The notes under the pieces: model-generated
What the model was told of the DNA's origin: nothing
The model's database searches: none
Seen by the model: the letters and a program-made list of their open reading frames with translations, nothing else
Translations under genes and position numbers: made by a program
In this document: positions 52,542 to 62,646 of the stretch, in pieces
How the letters are laid out: every line of letters starts with the position of its first letter
How positions within the stretch are numbered: position 1 is the first letter of the stretch
Source of the DNA: Paenibacillus montanisoli
GTDB taxonomy: Bacteria > Bacillota > Bacilli > Paenibacillales > Paenibacillaceae
DNA length: 64,000 bases
Direction of reading: 5' to 3'
Assembly (NCBI RefSeq): GCF_003268025.1
Contig: NZ_QLUW01000006.1
Location: 392,507-456,506, forward strand

Positions 52542-53357
52542 ATGGTAACCGCGATCCGCTATCATGTTTCCGTTGCCTATTTCTTCGCCAAATTGGCCGT
52601 GCAGCGCCAGCTGGAATATCCGCTTTTCTTGGTCAGCTGGTTTCTTATGATTCCGCTGCAGTACATAAGCGGCGTATGGGTGCTCAAGCTGATGGTCGAG
52701 CAATTCCAAGCGCTGGCCGGATGGACGTTTCCCCAGCTTGCTTTCCTGTACGGGCTAGGCTTGCTCAGCCATGGCTTGTCCGTTATTTTCTTTATCCAAA
52801 CGTGGCATATCGATAACATGGTCATCCGCGGCGACTTCGACCGGATGCTGCTCCGCCCGATGAACGTGTTTTTTCAATTTGTCGTCAACTACGTGAACTT
52901 CATCGGAATTATCGATCTCATACCGGGCTTCCTCATTTTCTTCTACGGCTGTGCTCAGGTCGGCTTTGAGTGGACGCTTGTCAATGTGTTGAAGCTCGCG
53001 GCGGTCGTGATCGGCGGAATGTTTATCCGTGCTTCCATCTGTACCATCATGGGGTCGGCGGCCTTTTGGACGAAGCGCAGCGGTTCATTGATTTCCCTGA
53101 CCCTGGCCACGATGGAACGGACGACGATGTATCCGCTCTCCGTCTATCCGAAGGTGATTCAGCTGGCCCTTACGTTCATCCTGCCGATCGGGTTCATCAG
53201 CTTCTATCCCGCAACGGATTTCATCGGTCAAGAGGACGGGTTTACGCTCCCTGTCGGTTTGGCCATTTGGACGCCGATCGTCGGCATTGTCACGTTTGCG
53301 GTATCCCATTTCATTTTCCAAAGCGGATTGAAACGATATGAAAGCGCCGGCTCCTAG
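52542..53357 (+). CDS. ABC-2 type transporter permease (COG3694-like)
   Basis: A 271-residue membrane protein with six hydrophobic helices, partner of the preceding permease. FIQTWHIDNMVIRGDFDRML, followed by RPMNVFFQ, is a clear mark of this family. AAGGAGG (52527-52533) precedes ATG 52542. The downstream ATPase completes the exporter. Confidence 0.85.
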   Translation: MVTAIRYHVSVAYFFAKLAVQRQLEYPLFLVSWFLMIPLQYISGVWVLKLMVEQFQALAGWTFPQLAFLYGLGLLSHGLSVIFFIQTWHIDNMVIRGDFDRMLLRPMNVFFQFVVNYVNFIGIIDLIPGFLIFFYGCAQVGFEWTLVNVLKLAAVVIGGMFIRASICTIMGSAAFWTKRSGSLISLTLATMERTTMYPLSVYPKVIQLALTFILPIGFISFYPATDFIGQEDGFTLPVGLAIWTPIVGIVTFAVSHFIFQSGLKRYESAGS

Positions 53358-53385
53358 CAGCCGCGCCATAGAGAGGAACGTGCCC

Positions 53386-54372
53386 ATGATCGAGCTATCG
53401 AATGTCGTCAAGGAATATACCGTTATTAAGAAGAAGAGTGGTTTGAGCGGCTCCATCAAGAGCTTGTTCAAGCCGGAAAAAACGATCGTGCGCGGCGTAG
53501 ACGGCATCAGTTTCCGGATCGAAAAGGGCGAAATGGTCGGGTATTTGGGTCCGAACGGAGCGGGCAAGTCGACCACGATCAAAATGCTGACAGGCATTTT
53601 GCACCCGACCTCGGGGACGGTGCGCATCGGCGGCATTTCGCCGCAAGAGAACCGCAAGTCCGTCGTCAAGCAGCTTGGCGTCGTCTTCGGCCAGCGGACG
53701 CAGCTGTACTGGGATTTGCGCCTGGGCGAATCGTTCGAGCTGCTCAAACGCATTTACCGCATCGACGAGGAAACCTACCAGTCCAATCTCGAGATGATGT
53801 ACGAGGTGCTGGGCATTGATCAGCTGATCAACACGCCTGTTCGCCAGCTGTCACTCGGACAGCGGATGAAGGGCGACTTAGCGGCGGCGATGCTGCATTC
53901 GCCTTCGATTTTGTTTCTGGATGAGCCGACGATCGGCCTGGACGTCGAGGCCAAGCAGAATATCCGCAGCTTTATCCGGGAGATGAACGCGAAGCGCGGT
54001 ACGACGATTATTTTGACGACGCATGATTTGGATGACGTCGAGCAGTTGTGCAAGCGGCTGATCGTCATCAACCACGGCAAGGTGGTAGAAGACGGGCCGC
54101 TTTCGGAGCTCATTTTGCGCATGGCGCCGTACAGGCTGTTAGTGCTTGACCTTAGCGAAATGCCGGACCCTCAGACTCTGCATCACCATGGCGCGGAATT
54201 GATCAAGCAGGAAGGCCTGAAGCTTACGTATCGGTTCCACAAGAGCGACATTTCGGCCTCCGAGCTGATCAGCGGATTGTCCGCCAAGCTGTCCGTCGTC
54301 GATCTCGGCGTCAAGGAGCCCGACATCGAGGATATGATTCGGGAAATGTACCGCAGTTCTTCCACCGCTTGA
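53386..54372 (+). CDS. ABC-2 transporter ATP-binding protein (COG4586-like)
   Basis: A 328-residue ATPase. Walker A is GPNGAGKST, signature LSLGQRMKGDLAAAM (a variant of LSGGQ typical of this family), Walker B ILFLDEPTIGLD, and switch histidine TTHDLDD. I preferred ATG 53386, with AGAGGA (53372-53377) eight bases upstream, over ATG 53338, which lies inside the permease gene. It powers the two preceding permeases in an exporter of unknown cargo. Confidence 0.92.
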   Translation: MIELSNVVKEYTVIKKKSGLSGSIKSLFKPEKTIVRGVDGISFRIEKGEMVGYLGPNGAGKSTTIKMLTGILHPTSGTVRIGGISPQENRKSVVKQLGVVFGQRTQLYWDLRLGESFELLKRIYRIDEETYQSNLEMMYEVLGIDQLINTPVRQLSLGQRMKGDLAAAMLHSPSILFLDEPTIGLDVEAKQNIRSFIREMNAKRGTTIILTTHDLDDVEQLCKRLIVINHGKVVEDGPLSELILRMAPYRLLVLDLSEMPDPQTLHHHGAELIKQEGLKLTYRFHKSDISASELISGLSAKLSVVDLGVKEPDIEDMIREMYRSSSTA

Positions 54373-54460
54373 CGAGCATTCTCATTGAGTTTAATCGCGG
54401 CCTTACGTTATAATAGGTAGAATGTGTGCAAAAAGGTTGGAAAGGACGGGACCATTAACG

Positions 54461-54748
54461 ATGAGCATCACGATCAAAGATGTTGAGCATGTGGCCAATT
54501 TGGCCCGGCTGGAGCTTTCCGAGCAAGAGAAGGAGCAGTTTACGAGCCAATTGAACGCAATTCTTAAATATGCGGAAAAGCTGGACGAGCTTCAGACGGA
54601 CGGAGTGGAGCCGACCAGCCATGTGCTGCCGGTTCATAATGTCACGCGGGAAGATGTTGTCCGCGAGTCGGTAACGAACGAGACCGCACTGCGAAACGCG
54701 CCGGATGAAGAAGACGGCCAGTTCAAAGTGCCGGCTGTTCTTGAATAG
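54461..54748 (+). CDS. gatC: Glutamyl-tRNA(Gln) amidotransferase subunit C
   Basis: A 95-residue subunit that stabilises the GatAB amidotransferase. The pattern IKDVEHVANLARLELSEQE at the N-terminus and LPVHNVTREDVV are canonical. ATG 54461 gives the usual length; an earlier in-frame ATG at 54422 would add 13 residues not found in the family. It is followed by gatA and gatB. Confidence 0.95.
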   Translation: MSITIKDVEHVANLARLELSEQEKEQFTSQLNAILKYAEKLDELQTDGVEPTSHVLPVHNVTREDVVRESVTNETALRNAPDEEDGQFKVPAVLE

Positions 54749-54784
54749 GTAGAGAAGGGTTTATCACGAAGGGAGGAAAGGCTG

Positions 54785-56242
54785 TTGGCACTCTTTGATT
54801 TACGCCTGCAGGAAGTACATAACCAATTAAAGAAGAAAGAGCTGTCGGTAGGCGACCTGGTGGACGCGTCCTATTCGCGCATTGCCGCTACCGATGCATC
54901 GATACAAGCGTTTTTGACGCTGAATGAAGAGGGCGCACGCGCCGCGGCGGCTGAGTTTGACGGCGCATTGACGGCGGGAGGCGAGCTGGGGCTGCTCTTC
55001 GGCCTGCCGGCCGGCATTAAAGATAACATTGTGACGGAAGGCTTGCTCACTACTTGCGCGAGCCAATTTCTGCGCAATTATGATCCGATCTATAGCGCAA
55101 CGGTCGTGAAGAAGCTGAAATCGGCCCAGACGGTGACGATCGGCAAGCTCAACATGGACGAGTTCGCCATGGGCGGTTCCAACGAGAACTCGAGCTTCTA
55201 CCCGACGCGCAATCCATGGAACACGGACTATGTGCCAGGCGGTTCGAGCGGCGGCTCCGCAGCCTCGGTTGCGGCCGGACAAGTGTATTTCTCGCTCGGT
55301 TCCGACACTGGCGGCTCGATCCGCCAGCCTGCCGCATACTGCGGCATTGTCGGCTTGAAGCCGACCTACGGCCTGGTTTCCCGTTACGGCCTCGTCGCGT
55401 TCGCATCGTCGCTTGACCAAATCGGTCCGCTGACGAAGAACGTGGAAGATTCCGCTTACGTGCTGCAAGCGATTGCCGGCTATGACGCGAACGATTCGAC
55501 CTCGGCTAACGTCGATATTCCGGACTACGTCAGCGCGCTGACCGGCGATGTCAAAGGGCTTCGCATCGGCGTGCCGAAGGAATACCTCGGCCAAGGCATC
55601 GATCCGAAGGTGAAGGAAGCGGTGATTGCCGCATTGAAGCAGTTCGAGAGCCTCGGCGCGACATGGGAGGAAGTGTCTTTGCCGCATACGGAATACGCGG
55701 TAGCGACTTACTATCTGCTTGCTTCGTCCGAAGCGTCGTCGAACCTGGCGCGCTTTGACGGCGTCCGTTACGGCGTCCGCGCGGAGAACCCGGACAACCT
55801 GCTCGAGCTGTACCGCAAATCGCGCAGCCAGGGCTTCGGCTCGGAAGTCAAGCGCCGCATCATGCTCGGCACTTATGCGCTCAGCTCCGGCTATTACGAT
55901 GCTTATTATTTGAAGGCACAGAAAGTACGCACGCTGATCAAGCAGGATTTTGACAACGTCTTTAAAGATTTCGATCTGATTATCGGACCGACTGCGCCTA
56001 CGCCTGCTTTCCGTATCGGCGAGCAAGTGGGCGACCCGCTCACGATGTACTTGAACGATATTTGCACCATTCCGGTCAGCCTTGCCGGCATCCCGGCAAT
56101 CAGCGTGCCTTGCGGCTTCGCGGACGGGCTCCCGATCGGCCTGCAGATTATCGGCAAAGCGTTCGACGAACGCACGGTGCTTCGCGCCGCGCACGCGTTC
56201 GAGCAGCATACTGAGCATCATAAACAGCGTCCGCAGCTGTAA
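54785..56242 (+). CDS. gatA: Glutamyl-tRNA(Gln) amidotransferase subunit A
   Basis: A 485-residue amidase-signature glutaminase. The Ser-cis-Ser-Lys triad is K79, S154 (GGSSGGSAA) and S178 ([10 protein letters not shown]), at the positions known for bacterial GatA. It releases ammonia from glutamine for transamidation of Glu-tRNA(Gln). Start TTG 54785 follows GGGAGGAAAGG. Complete and normal in length. Confidence 0.97.
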   Translation: MALFDLRLQEVHNQLKKKELSVGDLVDASYSRIAATDASIQAFLTLNEEGARAAAAEFDGALTAGGELGLLFGLPAGIKDNIVTEGLLTTCASQFLRNYDPIYSATVVKKLKSAQTVTIGKLNMDEFAMGGSNENSSFYPTRNPWNTDYVPGGSSGGSAASVAAGQVYFSLGSDTGGSIRQPAAYCGIVGLKPTYGLVSRYGLVAFASSLDQIGPLTKNVEDSAYVLQAIAGYDANDSTSANVDIPDYVSALTGDVKGLRIGVPKEYLGQGIDPKVKEAVIAALKQFESLGATWEEVSLPHTEYAVATYYLLASSEASSNLARFDGVRYGVRAENPDNLLELYRKSRSQGFGSEVKRRIMLGTYALSSGYYDAYYLKAQKVRTLIKQDFDNVFKDFDLIIGPTAPTPAFRIGEQVGDPLTMYLNDICTIPVSLAGIPAISVPCGFADGLPIGLQIIGKAFDERTVLRAAHAFEQHTEHHKQRPQL

Positions 56243-56273
56243 GCGGATGTCTACGAAGCAGGAGGGCTAAACG

Positions 56274-57716
56274 ATGTTTGAACCGAACACTTACGAAACG
56301 GTCGTCGGGTTGGAAGTGCACGTAGAGCTCCACACGAAGAGCAAAATCTTCTGCGGCTGTTCTACTTCCTTCGGCGCCCCGCCGAATACCCATACATGCC
56401 CGGTCTGTCTCGGGCACCCCGGCGTATTGCCGGTACTCAACCGCCAGGCATTGGAATTCGCAATGAAGGCCGCTATGGCATTAAACTGCCAAATTGCCGA
56501 CATCAGCAAGTTCGACCGCAAAAACTATTTCTATCCGGACTCTCCGAAGGCCTACCAAATTTCCCAGTATGACAAGCCGATCGGCGAGCATGGCTGGATC
56601 GATATCGAGGTAGACGGCAAGACGAAGCGCATTGGCATCACGCGCCTCCATCTGGAGGAAGACGCCGGCAAGCTGACGCACGTCGAAGGCGGCTTCGGCT
56701 CGCTCGTTGACTTTAACCGCGTCGGCACGCCGCTCGTGGAGATCGTTTCCGAGCCGGACATTCGCACGCCGGAGGAAGCCAAAGCGTACCTTGAGAAGCT
56801 GAAAGCGATCATGCTTTACTGCGAAGTGTCCGACGTCAAGATGGAAGAAGGCTCGCTTCGCTGCGACGCGAACATCAGCCTTCGTCCATACGGGCAGGCT
56901 CAGTTCGGCACGCGCGCAGAGCTCAAGAACATGAACTCCTTCCGCGGCGTTCAGCGCGGCTTGGAGTATGAGCAGATGCGCCAAGCGGACATTCTCGACA
57001 GCGGCGGCAAGGTCGTGCAGGAAACGCGCCGCTGGGACGAAACGCAAGGCAAAACGTTCACGATGCGCAGCAAGGAAGAGGCGCATGACTACCGGTACTT
57101 CCCGGATCCGGATCTCGTGCAAATCCATATCGACGATGAGTGGAAGTCCCGCGTTCGCGCTTCGATTCCGGAGCTGCCGGATGCGCGCCAAGCCCGTTAT
57201 GCGTCCGAATATGGCCTGCCTTCCTATGATGCGGGCGTCATTACCTCGTCCAAGAAGCTGGCGGATTTCTTCGAAGAGAGCCTTCAGTACACGAAGGACG
57301 CCAAAGCGGTGTCCAATTGGATCATGGGCGATCTGCTCGGCTATTTGAATGCAGGCGGCTTGGAGCTGGAAGATATCAAGCTGACCGGCCAAGGGCTGGG
57401 CGAGATGATCGGCCTAATGGAGAAGGGCACGATCAGCAGTAAAATCGCCAAGACCGTCTTTAAGGAAATGCTGGAGACAGGCAAGCGTCCGCAGCAAATC
57501 GTAGAGGAGCAAGGTCTGGTTCAAATCAGCGATGAAGGCGCGATCGCAGAGGTTGTCGACCGCATCGTAAGCAATAACCCGCAGTCCGTTGAAGACTTTA
57601 AGGCGGGCAAGGAGAAGGCGATCGGCTTCTTGGTCGGTCAAGTCATGAAAGAGACGAAGGGCAAGGCGAATCCGGCGCTCGTCAACAAGCTTCTGCTTGC
57701 GCGCTTGAATCAATAA
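56274..57716 (+). CDS. gatB: Aspartyl/glutamyl-tRNA amidotransferase subunit B
   Basis: A 480-residue subunit that binds misacylated tRNA and performs the kinase and transamidase steps. [10 protein letters not shown] at the start, the zinc cysteines C23, C25, CPVC (about 40-43), and the C-terminal helical YqeY-like tail are all in place. GGAGGGC (56260-56266) precedes ATG 56274. The gatCAB order and a terminator immediately downstream are as expected. Confidence 0.97.
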   Translation: MFEPNTYETVVGLEVHVELHTKSKIFCGCSTSFGAPPNTHTCPVCLGHPGVLPVLNRQALEFAMKAAMALNCQIADISKFDRKNYFYPDSPKAYQISQYDKPIGEHGWIDIEVDGKTKRIGITRLHLEEDAGKLTHVEGGFGSLVDFNRVGTPLVEIVSEPDIRTPEEAKAYLEKLKAIMLYCEVSDVKMEEGSLRCDANISLRPYGQAQFGTRAELKNMNSFRGVQRGLEYEQMRQADILDSGGKVVQETRRWDETQGKTFTMRSKEEAHDYRYFPDPDLVQIHIDDEWKSRVRASIPELPDARQARYASEYGLPSYDAGVITSSKKLADFFEESLQYTKDAKAVSNWIMGDLLGYLNAGGLELEDIKLTGQGLGEMIGLMEKGTISSKIAKTVFKEMLETGKRPQQIVEEQGLVQISDEGAIAEVVDRIVSNNPQSVEDFKAGKEKAIGFLVGQVMKETKGKANPALVNKLLLARLNQ

Positions 57717-57722
57717 TAGATG

Positions 57723-57760
57723 AAGAGGCATGTCCGTCGTCGCTCGGACATGCCTCTTTT
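57723..57760 (+). terminator. Terminator after gatB
   Basis: AAGAGGCATGTCCG (57723-57736) pairs perfectly with CGGACATGCCTCTT (57745-57758), then TT. Confidence 0.92.
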
Positions 57761-57832
57761 GTGCTTGTAAAGTGTGATACAATATTTATATTTGTTCCAT
57801 CAACTTATCTGTCAGGAGGTGTCATTCATCCC

Positions 57833-59674
57833 ATGCGCGAACAATCCAGATCTATATGGCTCGCCTCGATCATCGCCTTTCTCATTCCAGGCGGCGGACA
57901 TCTTGCGCTGGGAAGGCATCTGACCGGCATGCTTCTGCTGATCGGCACGTTGACGGACATTGCCGCCATGATCCGCTTTGCGGATGAAAGCGGCGGGAAA
58001 TATGCGCTGCTCATCATCTTCCTCGGATTGGCATTGCCCGTCTTTTGGTTTTACAGCGTATTCGATACGCTTCAGCAGGCAGCCAAGCTGCGGGCAACCG
58101 CGGCAGAGCCGGCAAGCGAGGATCCGACGCGACTTGGAATCGGGACCGTTTTGCAAGGAGCTGCCGTCATCGTACTTGCTTTTCTGCTGCTGATATTTGT
58201 ACAGGCGCCTGTCGTCTTTCAATCGATTGTAGATACGATCGGCACATATGGTCCTGGTATTGGCTTCATTGCACTTGGGCTCGCTATTGCCTTAAGGAGG
58301 ATGAGGTTGAAACCGGGAAGATTTACGGCTGCGGCAGTGATCGCAGCGGTCGGCGCCATGCTGTTCTGGGATCAAATTCAAGGCCGTAACGATATCGGGC
58401 TCCTCAGCCGGTGGTGGCCGGCTGCATTTGTATTGCTTGGCGTCGAGGTCGTTGTATTGAATCTGGTTTACCGTACTTCTCCTAAACGCCGGTCGTTCGA
58501 TATCGGCGGTACATTTCTGGCGGCCATTATTGCGGTTACCGCCTTTGCCGTCACTCAGTACGCATCGATGCCGTTTCGCTGGCTCGATGAATTCAAGGTT
58601 AACTTGACCGGAACGAGCGCATATGGTGAAGAGAAGGGATTTCGTTATGAGAAGGAAGCGATTCACTCCCCATTGACGCCGGAAACGGCAAAGATCGATA
58701 TCGTGAATCCGAACGGTAAAATAACCGTGAAGAAAGGGAACGTCGGCGAGCTGACGATCGAATCCGTCATGTGGGTCGATTCGGACGAGCAGGCAGAAGC
58801 GGATGAAACGGCGGCCAAGTCGGAAATCGCCGTCAGCGGCAAGGATGAGCTGAAAATCGAAGTAAAAGGCCATCCCTACGGTGCTAACGGAGATCGTGTA
58901 CCGCGTATGAATATAGTAGTAACCTTACCTGAAGCTTCGGCATTCGGGCAGAATCTGCCCAGCTCCGATCCATCGGTCGACATACCGGACACATCGGTGC
59001 CGAGTAATGAAGCAGGCGTCCAGGAGGCACCGGGCAACTCGAATCAAAACGCCGCACCTCCGGTACAACCCGAAATCCACGTCCAGATCGTGAACGGCAC
59101 CGTAGATGTGGCGGGGCTCTACTTGCCCGGCGGGCTAAGCGTCAAAGCTACCACCGGCCCGATTACGCTGCGCGAACTGGCAGGGCCGGTCAAGGCGGAG
59201 ACGAAGAATGGCAATATCGAGGTAACCAAGCTGAACGGAGATGCACAGTTTAAAACCTATAACGGCGATATTAAAGCAGGCTACGTGTCGGGCGCGATTC
59301 AAGCCTCGACGCTTAGCGGCACCATCGATTTGCAGCAAATCAGGGGCGATATCGAGACGGATACGAAGAACGGCGAAATCGTGCTGAAGGAAGCAACAGG
59401 TACTATAAAGGCGGATACGCTAAACGGCGATATCCGGATTGCCAGCTCGCAGGTCGGCGGCGACTGGGACATCGACAGCTCCATAGGCGAAATTATGTTG
59501 TCGGTTCCACTTTACGGCAACTATTCCGTTAACGGTTCCGTGACTTTCGGCCAGGTTTCGACCGACTTGCCGCTCACGATCAGCGATAAAACGATTCGCG
59601 GAAGCATCGGATCGGGAAGCTACAGAATCAATATCGACGCGAACAGCAGCATCGAGGTAAATGGTTACAAATGA
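57833..59674 (+). CDS. Membrane protein with DUF4097 beta-strand repeat domain
   Basis: A 613-residue envelope protein. The N-terminal 200 residues contain about seven hydrophobic helices, including LiaI/LiaF-like stretches (GIGFIALGLAIAL and WWPAAFVLLGVEVVVLN). Residues about 220-613 are extracytoplasmic; the last 160 residues form a repetitive beta-solenoid (GNIEVTKLNGDAQFKTYNGD and similar rungs) of the DUF4097 adhesin-like type. A Pro/Asn-rich linker lies near 375-420. ATG 57833 follows AGGAGGT at 57814-57820, a somewhat long spacing. It may sense or respond to cell-envelope stress; inferred from the LiaF-like parts. Confidence 0.8.
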   Translation: MREQSRSIWLASIIAFLIPGGGHLALGRHLTGMLLLIGTLTDIAAMIRFADESGGKYALLIIFLGLALPVFWFYSVFDTLQQAAKLRATAAEPASEDPTRLGIGTVLQGAAVIVLAFLLLIFVQAPVVFQSIVDTIGTYGPGIGFIALGLAIALRRMRLKPGRFTAAAVIAAVGAMLFWDQIQGRNDIGLLSRWWPAAFVLLGVEVVVLNLVYRTSPKRRSFDIGGTFLAAIIAVTAFAVTQYASMPFRWLDEFKVNLTGTSAYGEEKGFRYEKEAIHSPLTPETAKIDIVNPNGKITVKKGNVGELTIESVMWVDSDEQAEADETAAKSEIAVSGKDELKIEVKGHPYGANGDRVPRMNIVVTLPEASAFGQNLPSSDPSVDIPDTSVPSNEAGVQEAPGNSNQNAAPPVQPEIHVQIVNGTVDVAGLYLPGGLSVKATTGPITLRELAGPVKAETKNGNIEVTKLNGDAQFKTYNGDIKAGYVSGAIQASTLSGTIDLQQIRGDIETDTKNGEIVLKEATGTIKADTLNGDIRIASSQVGGDWDIDSSIGEIMLSVPLYGNYSVNGSVTFGQVSTDLPLTISDKTIRGSIGSGSYRINIDANSSIEVNGYK

Positions 59675-59694
59675 TAAAATGATTCCCGCTTTCA

Positions 59695-59732
59695 TTGACA
59701 AAACGAAAACGATGCACGTACAATGATTCTAA
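59695..59732 (+). promoter_or_regulatory. perR promoter with overlapping Per box
   Basis: TTGACA (59695-59700), an 18-base spacer and TACAAT (59719-59724). The 15-mer GTACAATGATTCTAA (59718-59732) matches the Per-box consensus TTATAATNATTATAA at 11 of 14 defined bases and covers the -10 element, which suggests autoregulation. Confidence 0.7.
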
Positions 59733-59758
59733 ACCAAAGCAGAAAGGACGTGTTGGGC

Positions 59759-60193
59759 ATGGGTACGACCGTAGAACAAGCGCTTGAACAATTAAAAAGT
59801 ACCGGCGTACGAATGACCCCGCAGCGTCATGCAATCTTAAGCTTTCTCATGCATTCCATGACCCATCCGACTGCTGACGAAATTTATAAATCACTTTCGC
59901 CTTCGTTCCCAAGCATGAGCGTGGCGACCATTTATAATAATCTCCGGCTGTTCGTCGAAGCGGGATTGATCCGCGAATTGACCTACGGCGATGATTCAAG
60001 CAGATTCGATGCCGACCTATCGGAGCATTATCATGCCATTTGCCGCTCATGCGGTACGATTGTCGATTTCGACTATCCGCCTTTAACCGATGTGGAAGCA
60101 GCCGCTTCCAAAGAAACCGGCTTTAAGGTAGAAGGGCATCGTATGGAGATCTATGGGTATTGCGCAGATTGCTCCGCGCGGCATACGAATTAA
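59759..60193 (+). CDS. perR: Peroxide-responsive repressor PerR
   Basis: A 144-residue Fur-family repressor. The regulatory metal ligands H36, D84, H90, H92 and D103 and the structural zinc cysteines C95, C98, C135 and C138 correspond one by one to B. subtilis PerR (all shifted by one residue). D84, rather than Glu, distinguishes PerR from Fur. It represses oxidative-stress genes until iron-catalysed oxidation of the histidines. ATG 59759 was chosen over the upstream in-frame ATG 59723, which lies in the promoter; AAAGGACG precedes it. Confidence 0.95.
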   Translation: MGTTVEQALEQLKSTGVRMTPQRHAILSFLMHSMTHPTADEIYKSLSPSFPSMSVATIYNNLRLFVEAGLIRELTYGDDSSRFDADLSEHYHAICRSCGTIVDFDYPPLTDVEAAASKETGFKVEGHRMEIYGYCADCSARHTN

Positions 60194-60224
60194 GACGTAA
60201 ACGAATGAATTGGAAAATCAAATG

Positions 60225-60269
60225 AACGCGCAGGGGTAGAGGAAAAGCTCACCAGCATGCGCGTTTTTT
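60225..60269 (+). terminator. Terminator after perR
   Basis: AACGCGCA (60225-60232) pairs with TGCGCGTT (60258-60265), followed by six T. Confidence 0.85.
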
Positions 60270-60330
60270 ATTTTGAAGGACGACAGCTTGAGCATGGACT
60301 AGCTTACTTTGGAGAGGAGCGTTTTAAAAG

Positions 60331-62058
60331 GTGGAAACGGTAAGATTTCGGCCTAGACGGCAAAGCGGCGGCTGGCTGAAATGGGTTGTGCTGGCAAGCG
60401 GGCTGCTTGCTGCGGCGGCGGGGATGTGGCTGGGGTGGCAACGATTGGCCCCTAATCATACAGAGGTAAAACCAAGTTACGGTGCAGAGCACCCGATTCT
60501 ATTTCACGGCAAAGTAGCTGAACACAGCGCAGTAATCGAGCAGGACGTCATTAGCTTGCCCATTAGCTTCATCCATGATCAGTTAGGGCTTAAGGAAGAA
60601 GTGTATGTGGAGGAGAAAACAGGCAACATCGTGCTGACCAATGCGAACAAGGTGCTGCGAATGAAGACGAACGCTTTGACGGCGACTATTAATAAAAAAC
60701 CGTATCCTCTGCGCATCGCGGCAAAGGTGAAGGACAACATAGCCTATTTGCCGATTACCCCGCTTGAGGAGTTGTACGGCCTCCATGCCGAGTATAATGC
60801 CGAGAATGACATCGTCACGATCATGCGCGCAGGGGATGCCGTGCAGCGGGGGATCGCGGAAGACGGAGATACCGTTGTCCGGCGCGGACCTAGCATCAAG
60901 GAACCGATCGTCAAGCGCCTTGCAGGCAGTGATCCCGTTCGAATCTGGGGTGAGAAGGAAGGCTGGTTTACGGTTCAGAGCACCGATGGAGTTATGGGCT
61001 ATGCGCAGAAGCGCGACATTCAACTGACCGAGACGGAGCAAATTCAACCGTACAAGGAGCCGGCACCCTTCACGGCTTGGAAAGTGATCGGCAGTAAGAT
61101 CAACCTAACGTGGGACGCGGTATACGACAACGCAATAGATACAAATCAGATTAGCGAAATGCCGGGCGTAAACGTCGTTTCGCCAACCTGGTTTACGCTT
61201 ATGGATGGCAAAGGCAACATTAGCAGCAAAGCGGATATGCACTACGTTCAATGGGCGCATAACAGAGGAATGCAGGTGTGGGCGCTGTTTAGCAACGGGT
61301 TTGACCCGGAAAGGACAACGGCTGCGCTGGCAAGTGCCAATACCCGCCTGCAAATCATCCGCCAGTTGGCTGCATTTGCCGAGATCTATAAGCTTCAAGG
61401 AATTAACCTTGATTTCGAAAACGTCAATACGGCGGACAAAGCCAATCTCGTCCAATTCGTACGGGAGCTGACGCCGATTATGCATGAGCAGAACGTAGTG
61501 GTGTCCATCGACGTAACGCCTAAATCGAACAGCGAGTTGTGGTCGCTGTTCTTGGACCGCTCAGCGCTCGGCAAAGCCGTCGATTACATGATGATTATGG
61601 CATACGATGAGCACTGGGCCTCCAGTCCGGAATCTGGTTCCGTAGCTTCCCTCCCATGGACGGAGCAGTCGGTTGCCCGCATTCTGGAGGAGGATGGCGT
61701 TCCGGCCAATAAGGTCGTACTGGGCATGCCGCTTTATGCGCGGCTGTGGACGGAGAAGAAGGACGCTGACGGGAAGGTAAAAGTCACCTCGAAAGCGCTG
61801 GGCATGGAAGCGGTGGAGGCTATTATTAAAGAACGCAAGCTGAAGCCTGTTTTAGAGGCGGAGTCGGGCCAGCAGTACGTTGAATATGAGGCTGACGGAG
61901 CCTTGCAGCGCATTTGGCTCGAAAACGACCATTCCATTAAGGCTCGCATTGCGCTTGTGAAGAAATACGGTTTAGCAGGCGTGGCGACGTGGCAGCGCCA
62001 GTTCCAAACCGACGATATTTGGGGTATCATTCATCAATCATTATCTAAGCTTCCATAA
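60331..62058 (+). CDS. Glycoside hydrolase family 18 protein with stalk and SH3-like domain
   Basis: A 575-residue protein. One membrane helix (about 19-36) serves as anchor or uncleaved signal. Then come a copper-amine-oxidase-like domain (about 55-175), a bacterial SH3-like domain (about 180-235), and a GH18 barrel (about 250-575). GINLDFENV holds D361 and E363 of the catalytic DxE, with MMIMAYDEHW near the C-terminal side. Related proteins (YaaH, YdhD) act on peptidoglycan during germination or cell-wall turnover. GTG 60331 follows GGAGAGGAG. It interrupts the perR-ygzB neighbourhood seen in B. subtilis. Confidence 0.87.
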   Translation: METVRFRPRRQSGGWLKWVVLASGLLAAAAGMWLGWQRLAPNHTEVKPSYGAEHPILFHGKVAEHSAVIEQDVISLPISFIHDQLGLKEEVYVEEKTGNIVLTNANKVLRMKTNALTATINKKPYPLRIAAKVKDNIAYLPITPLEELYGLHAEYNAENDIVTIMRAGDAVQRGIAEDGDTVVRRGPSIKEPIVKRLAGSDPVRIWGEKEGWFTVQSTDGVMGYAQKRDIQLTETEQIQPYKEPAPFTAWKVIGSKINLTWDAVYDNAIDTNQISEMPGVNVVSPTWFTLMDGKGNISSKADMHYVQWAHNRGMQVWALFSNGFDPERTTAALASANTRLQIIRQLAAFAEIYKLQGINLDFENVNTADKANLVQFVRELTPIMHEQNVVVSIDVTPKSNSELWSLFLDRSALGKAVDYMMIMAYDEHWASSPESGSVASLPWTEQSVARILEEDGVPANKVVLGMPLYARLWTEKKDADGKVKVTSKALGMEAVEAIIKERKLKPVLEAESGQQYVEYEADGALQRIWLENDHSIKARIALVKKYGLAGVATWQRQFQTDDIWGIIHQSLSKLP

Positions 62059-62060
62059 TA

Positions 62061-62110
62061 AAAAAACGCCTTTCGCCCGGTAGTCAACCGGCCGAAAGGC
62101 GTTTTTTTTT
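62061..62110. terminator. Bidirectional terminator
   Basis: AACGCCTTTCG...CGAAAGGCGTT with a GC-rich inner helix (CCGG/CCGG); A-run on the left and nine T on the right. It serves the GH18 gene and the convergent ygzB-like gene. Confidence 0.92.
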
Positions 62111-62116
62111 TATCGA

Positions 62117-62503
62117 TTAGGATTGAGGCTGCGTCCTTTTTACCTCTTCAATCTCTTCTTTATCCTCGTCATCCAGGTCGGTCGCTTGAGCAGGGTCCAG
62201 CGTCAATTTCGTCTTGCAGTACATACAGCGGTCCGTTTTGCCGAGCATTTTCGTATGTCTGCCGCATTCGGGGCAGTTCAGGATAATGGCGCTGGTCGAC
62301 AGCATGCCGGCCCAGAAATAGATACCTACGCTGGCCAGCATTGCGATCATGCCGATGACCATGAAGATGGCCGCGAACACTTTCCCGGCTTGTCCCCAGA
62401 AAACAATGCCCGCAGTGCCCAGTATCATAAGACCCATGCCAAATAGCGTGAACAAAAGGCCCCATAGCCTAAATTCATTGATTTTGCTTGATTTTCCGAA
62501 CAT
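62117..62503 (-). CDS. ygzB: YgzB-like zinc-ribbon membrane protein (DUF2614)
   Basis: A 128-residue protein with two membrane helices (about 13-33 and 40-63), then a zinc ribbon with NCPECG and CMYC cysteine pairs and the family segment TKMLGKTDRCMYCKTKLTLDP, followed by an acidic tail. The start at 62503 has AAAGGACTTGTGAT before it; the longer frame upstream is not supported. The position between perR and ygxA matches B. subtilis. Function unknown. Confidence 0.9.
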   Translation of the reverse strand: MFGKSSKINEFRLWGLLFTLFGMGLMILGTAGIVFWGQAGKVFAAIFMVIGMIAMLASVGIYFWAGMLSTSAIILNCPECGRHTKMLGKTDRCMYCKTKLTLDPAQATDLDDEDKEEIEEVKRTQPQS

Positions 62504-62646
62504 ATCACAAGTCCTTTCTGACAGTTCCGTACGGTTTTCTAAGACCTTAGGCAGGAAAACATGCGTACATTGTCGAACTAAGAAATTAAACAACTGCGAA
62601 ATCATTATAGCTTAAAGAAGAGAACGAAGCTATATGGGGGATCAAC

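Noticed and set aside
54827..56221. 464-codon open frame on the minus strand
   Set aside because: It is the antisense shadow of gatA; the product is Arg/His/Ala-rich with no recognisable domain, as expected from the GC-rich codon use of the real gene.
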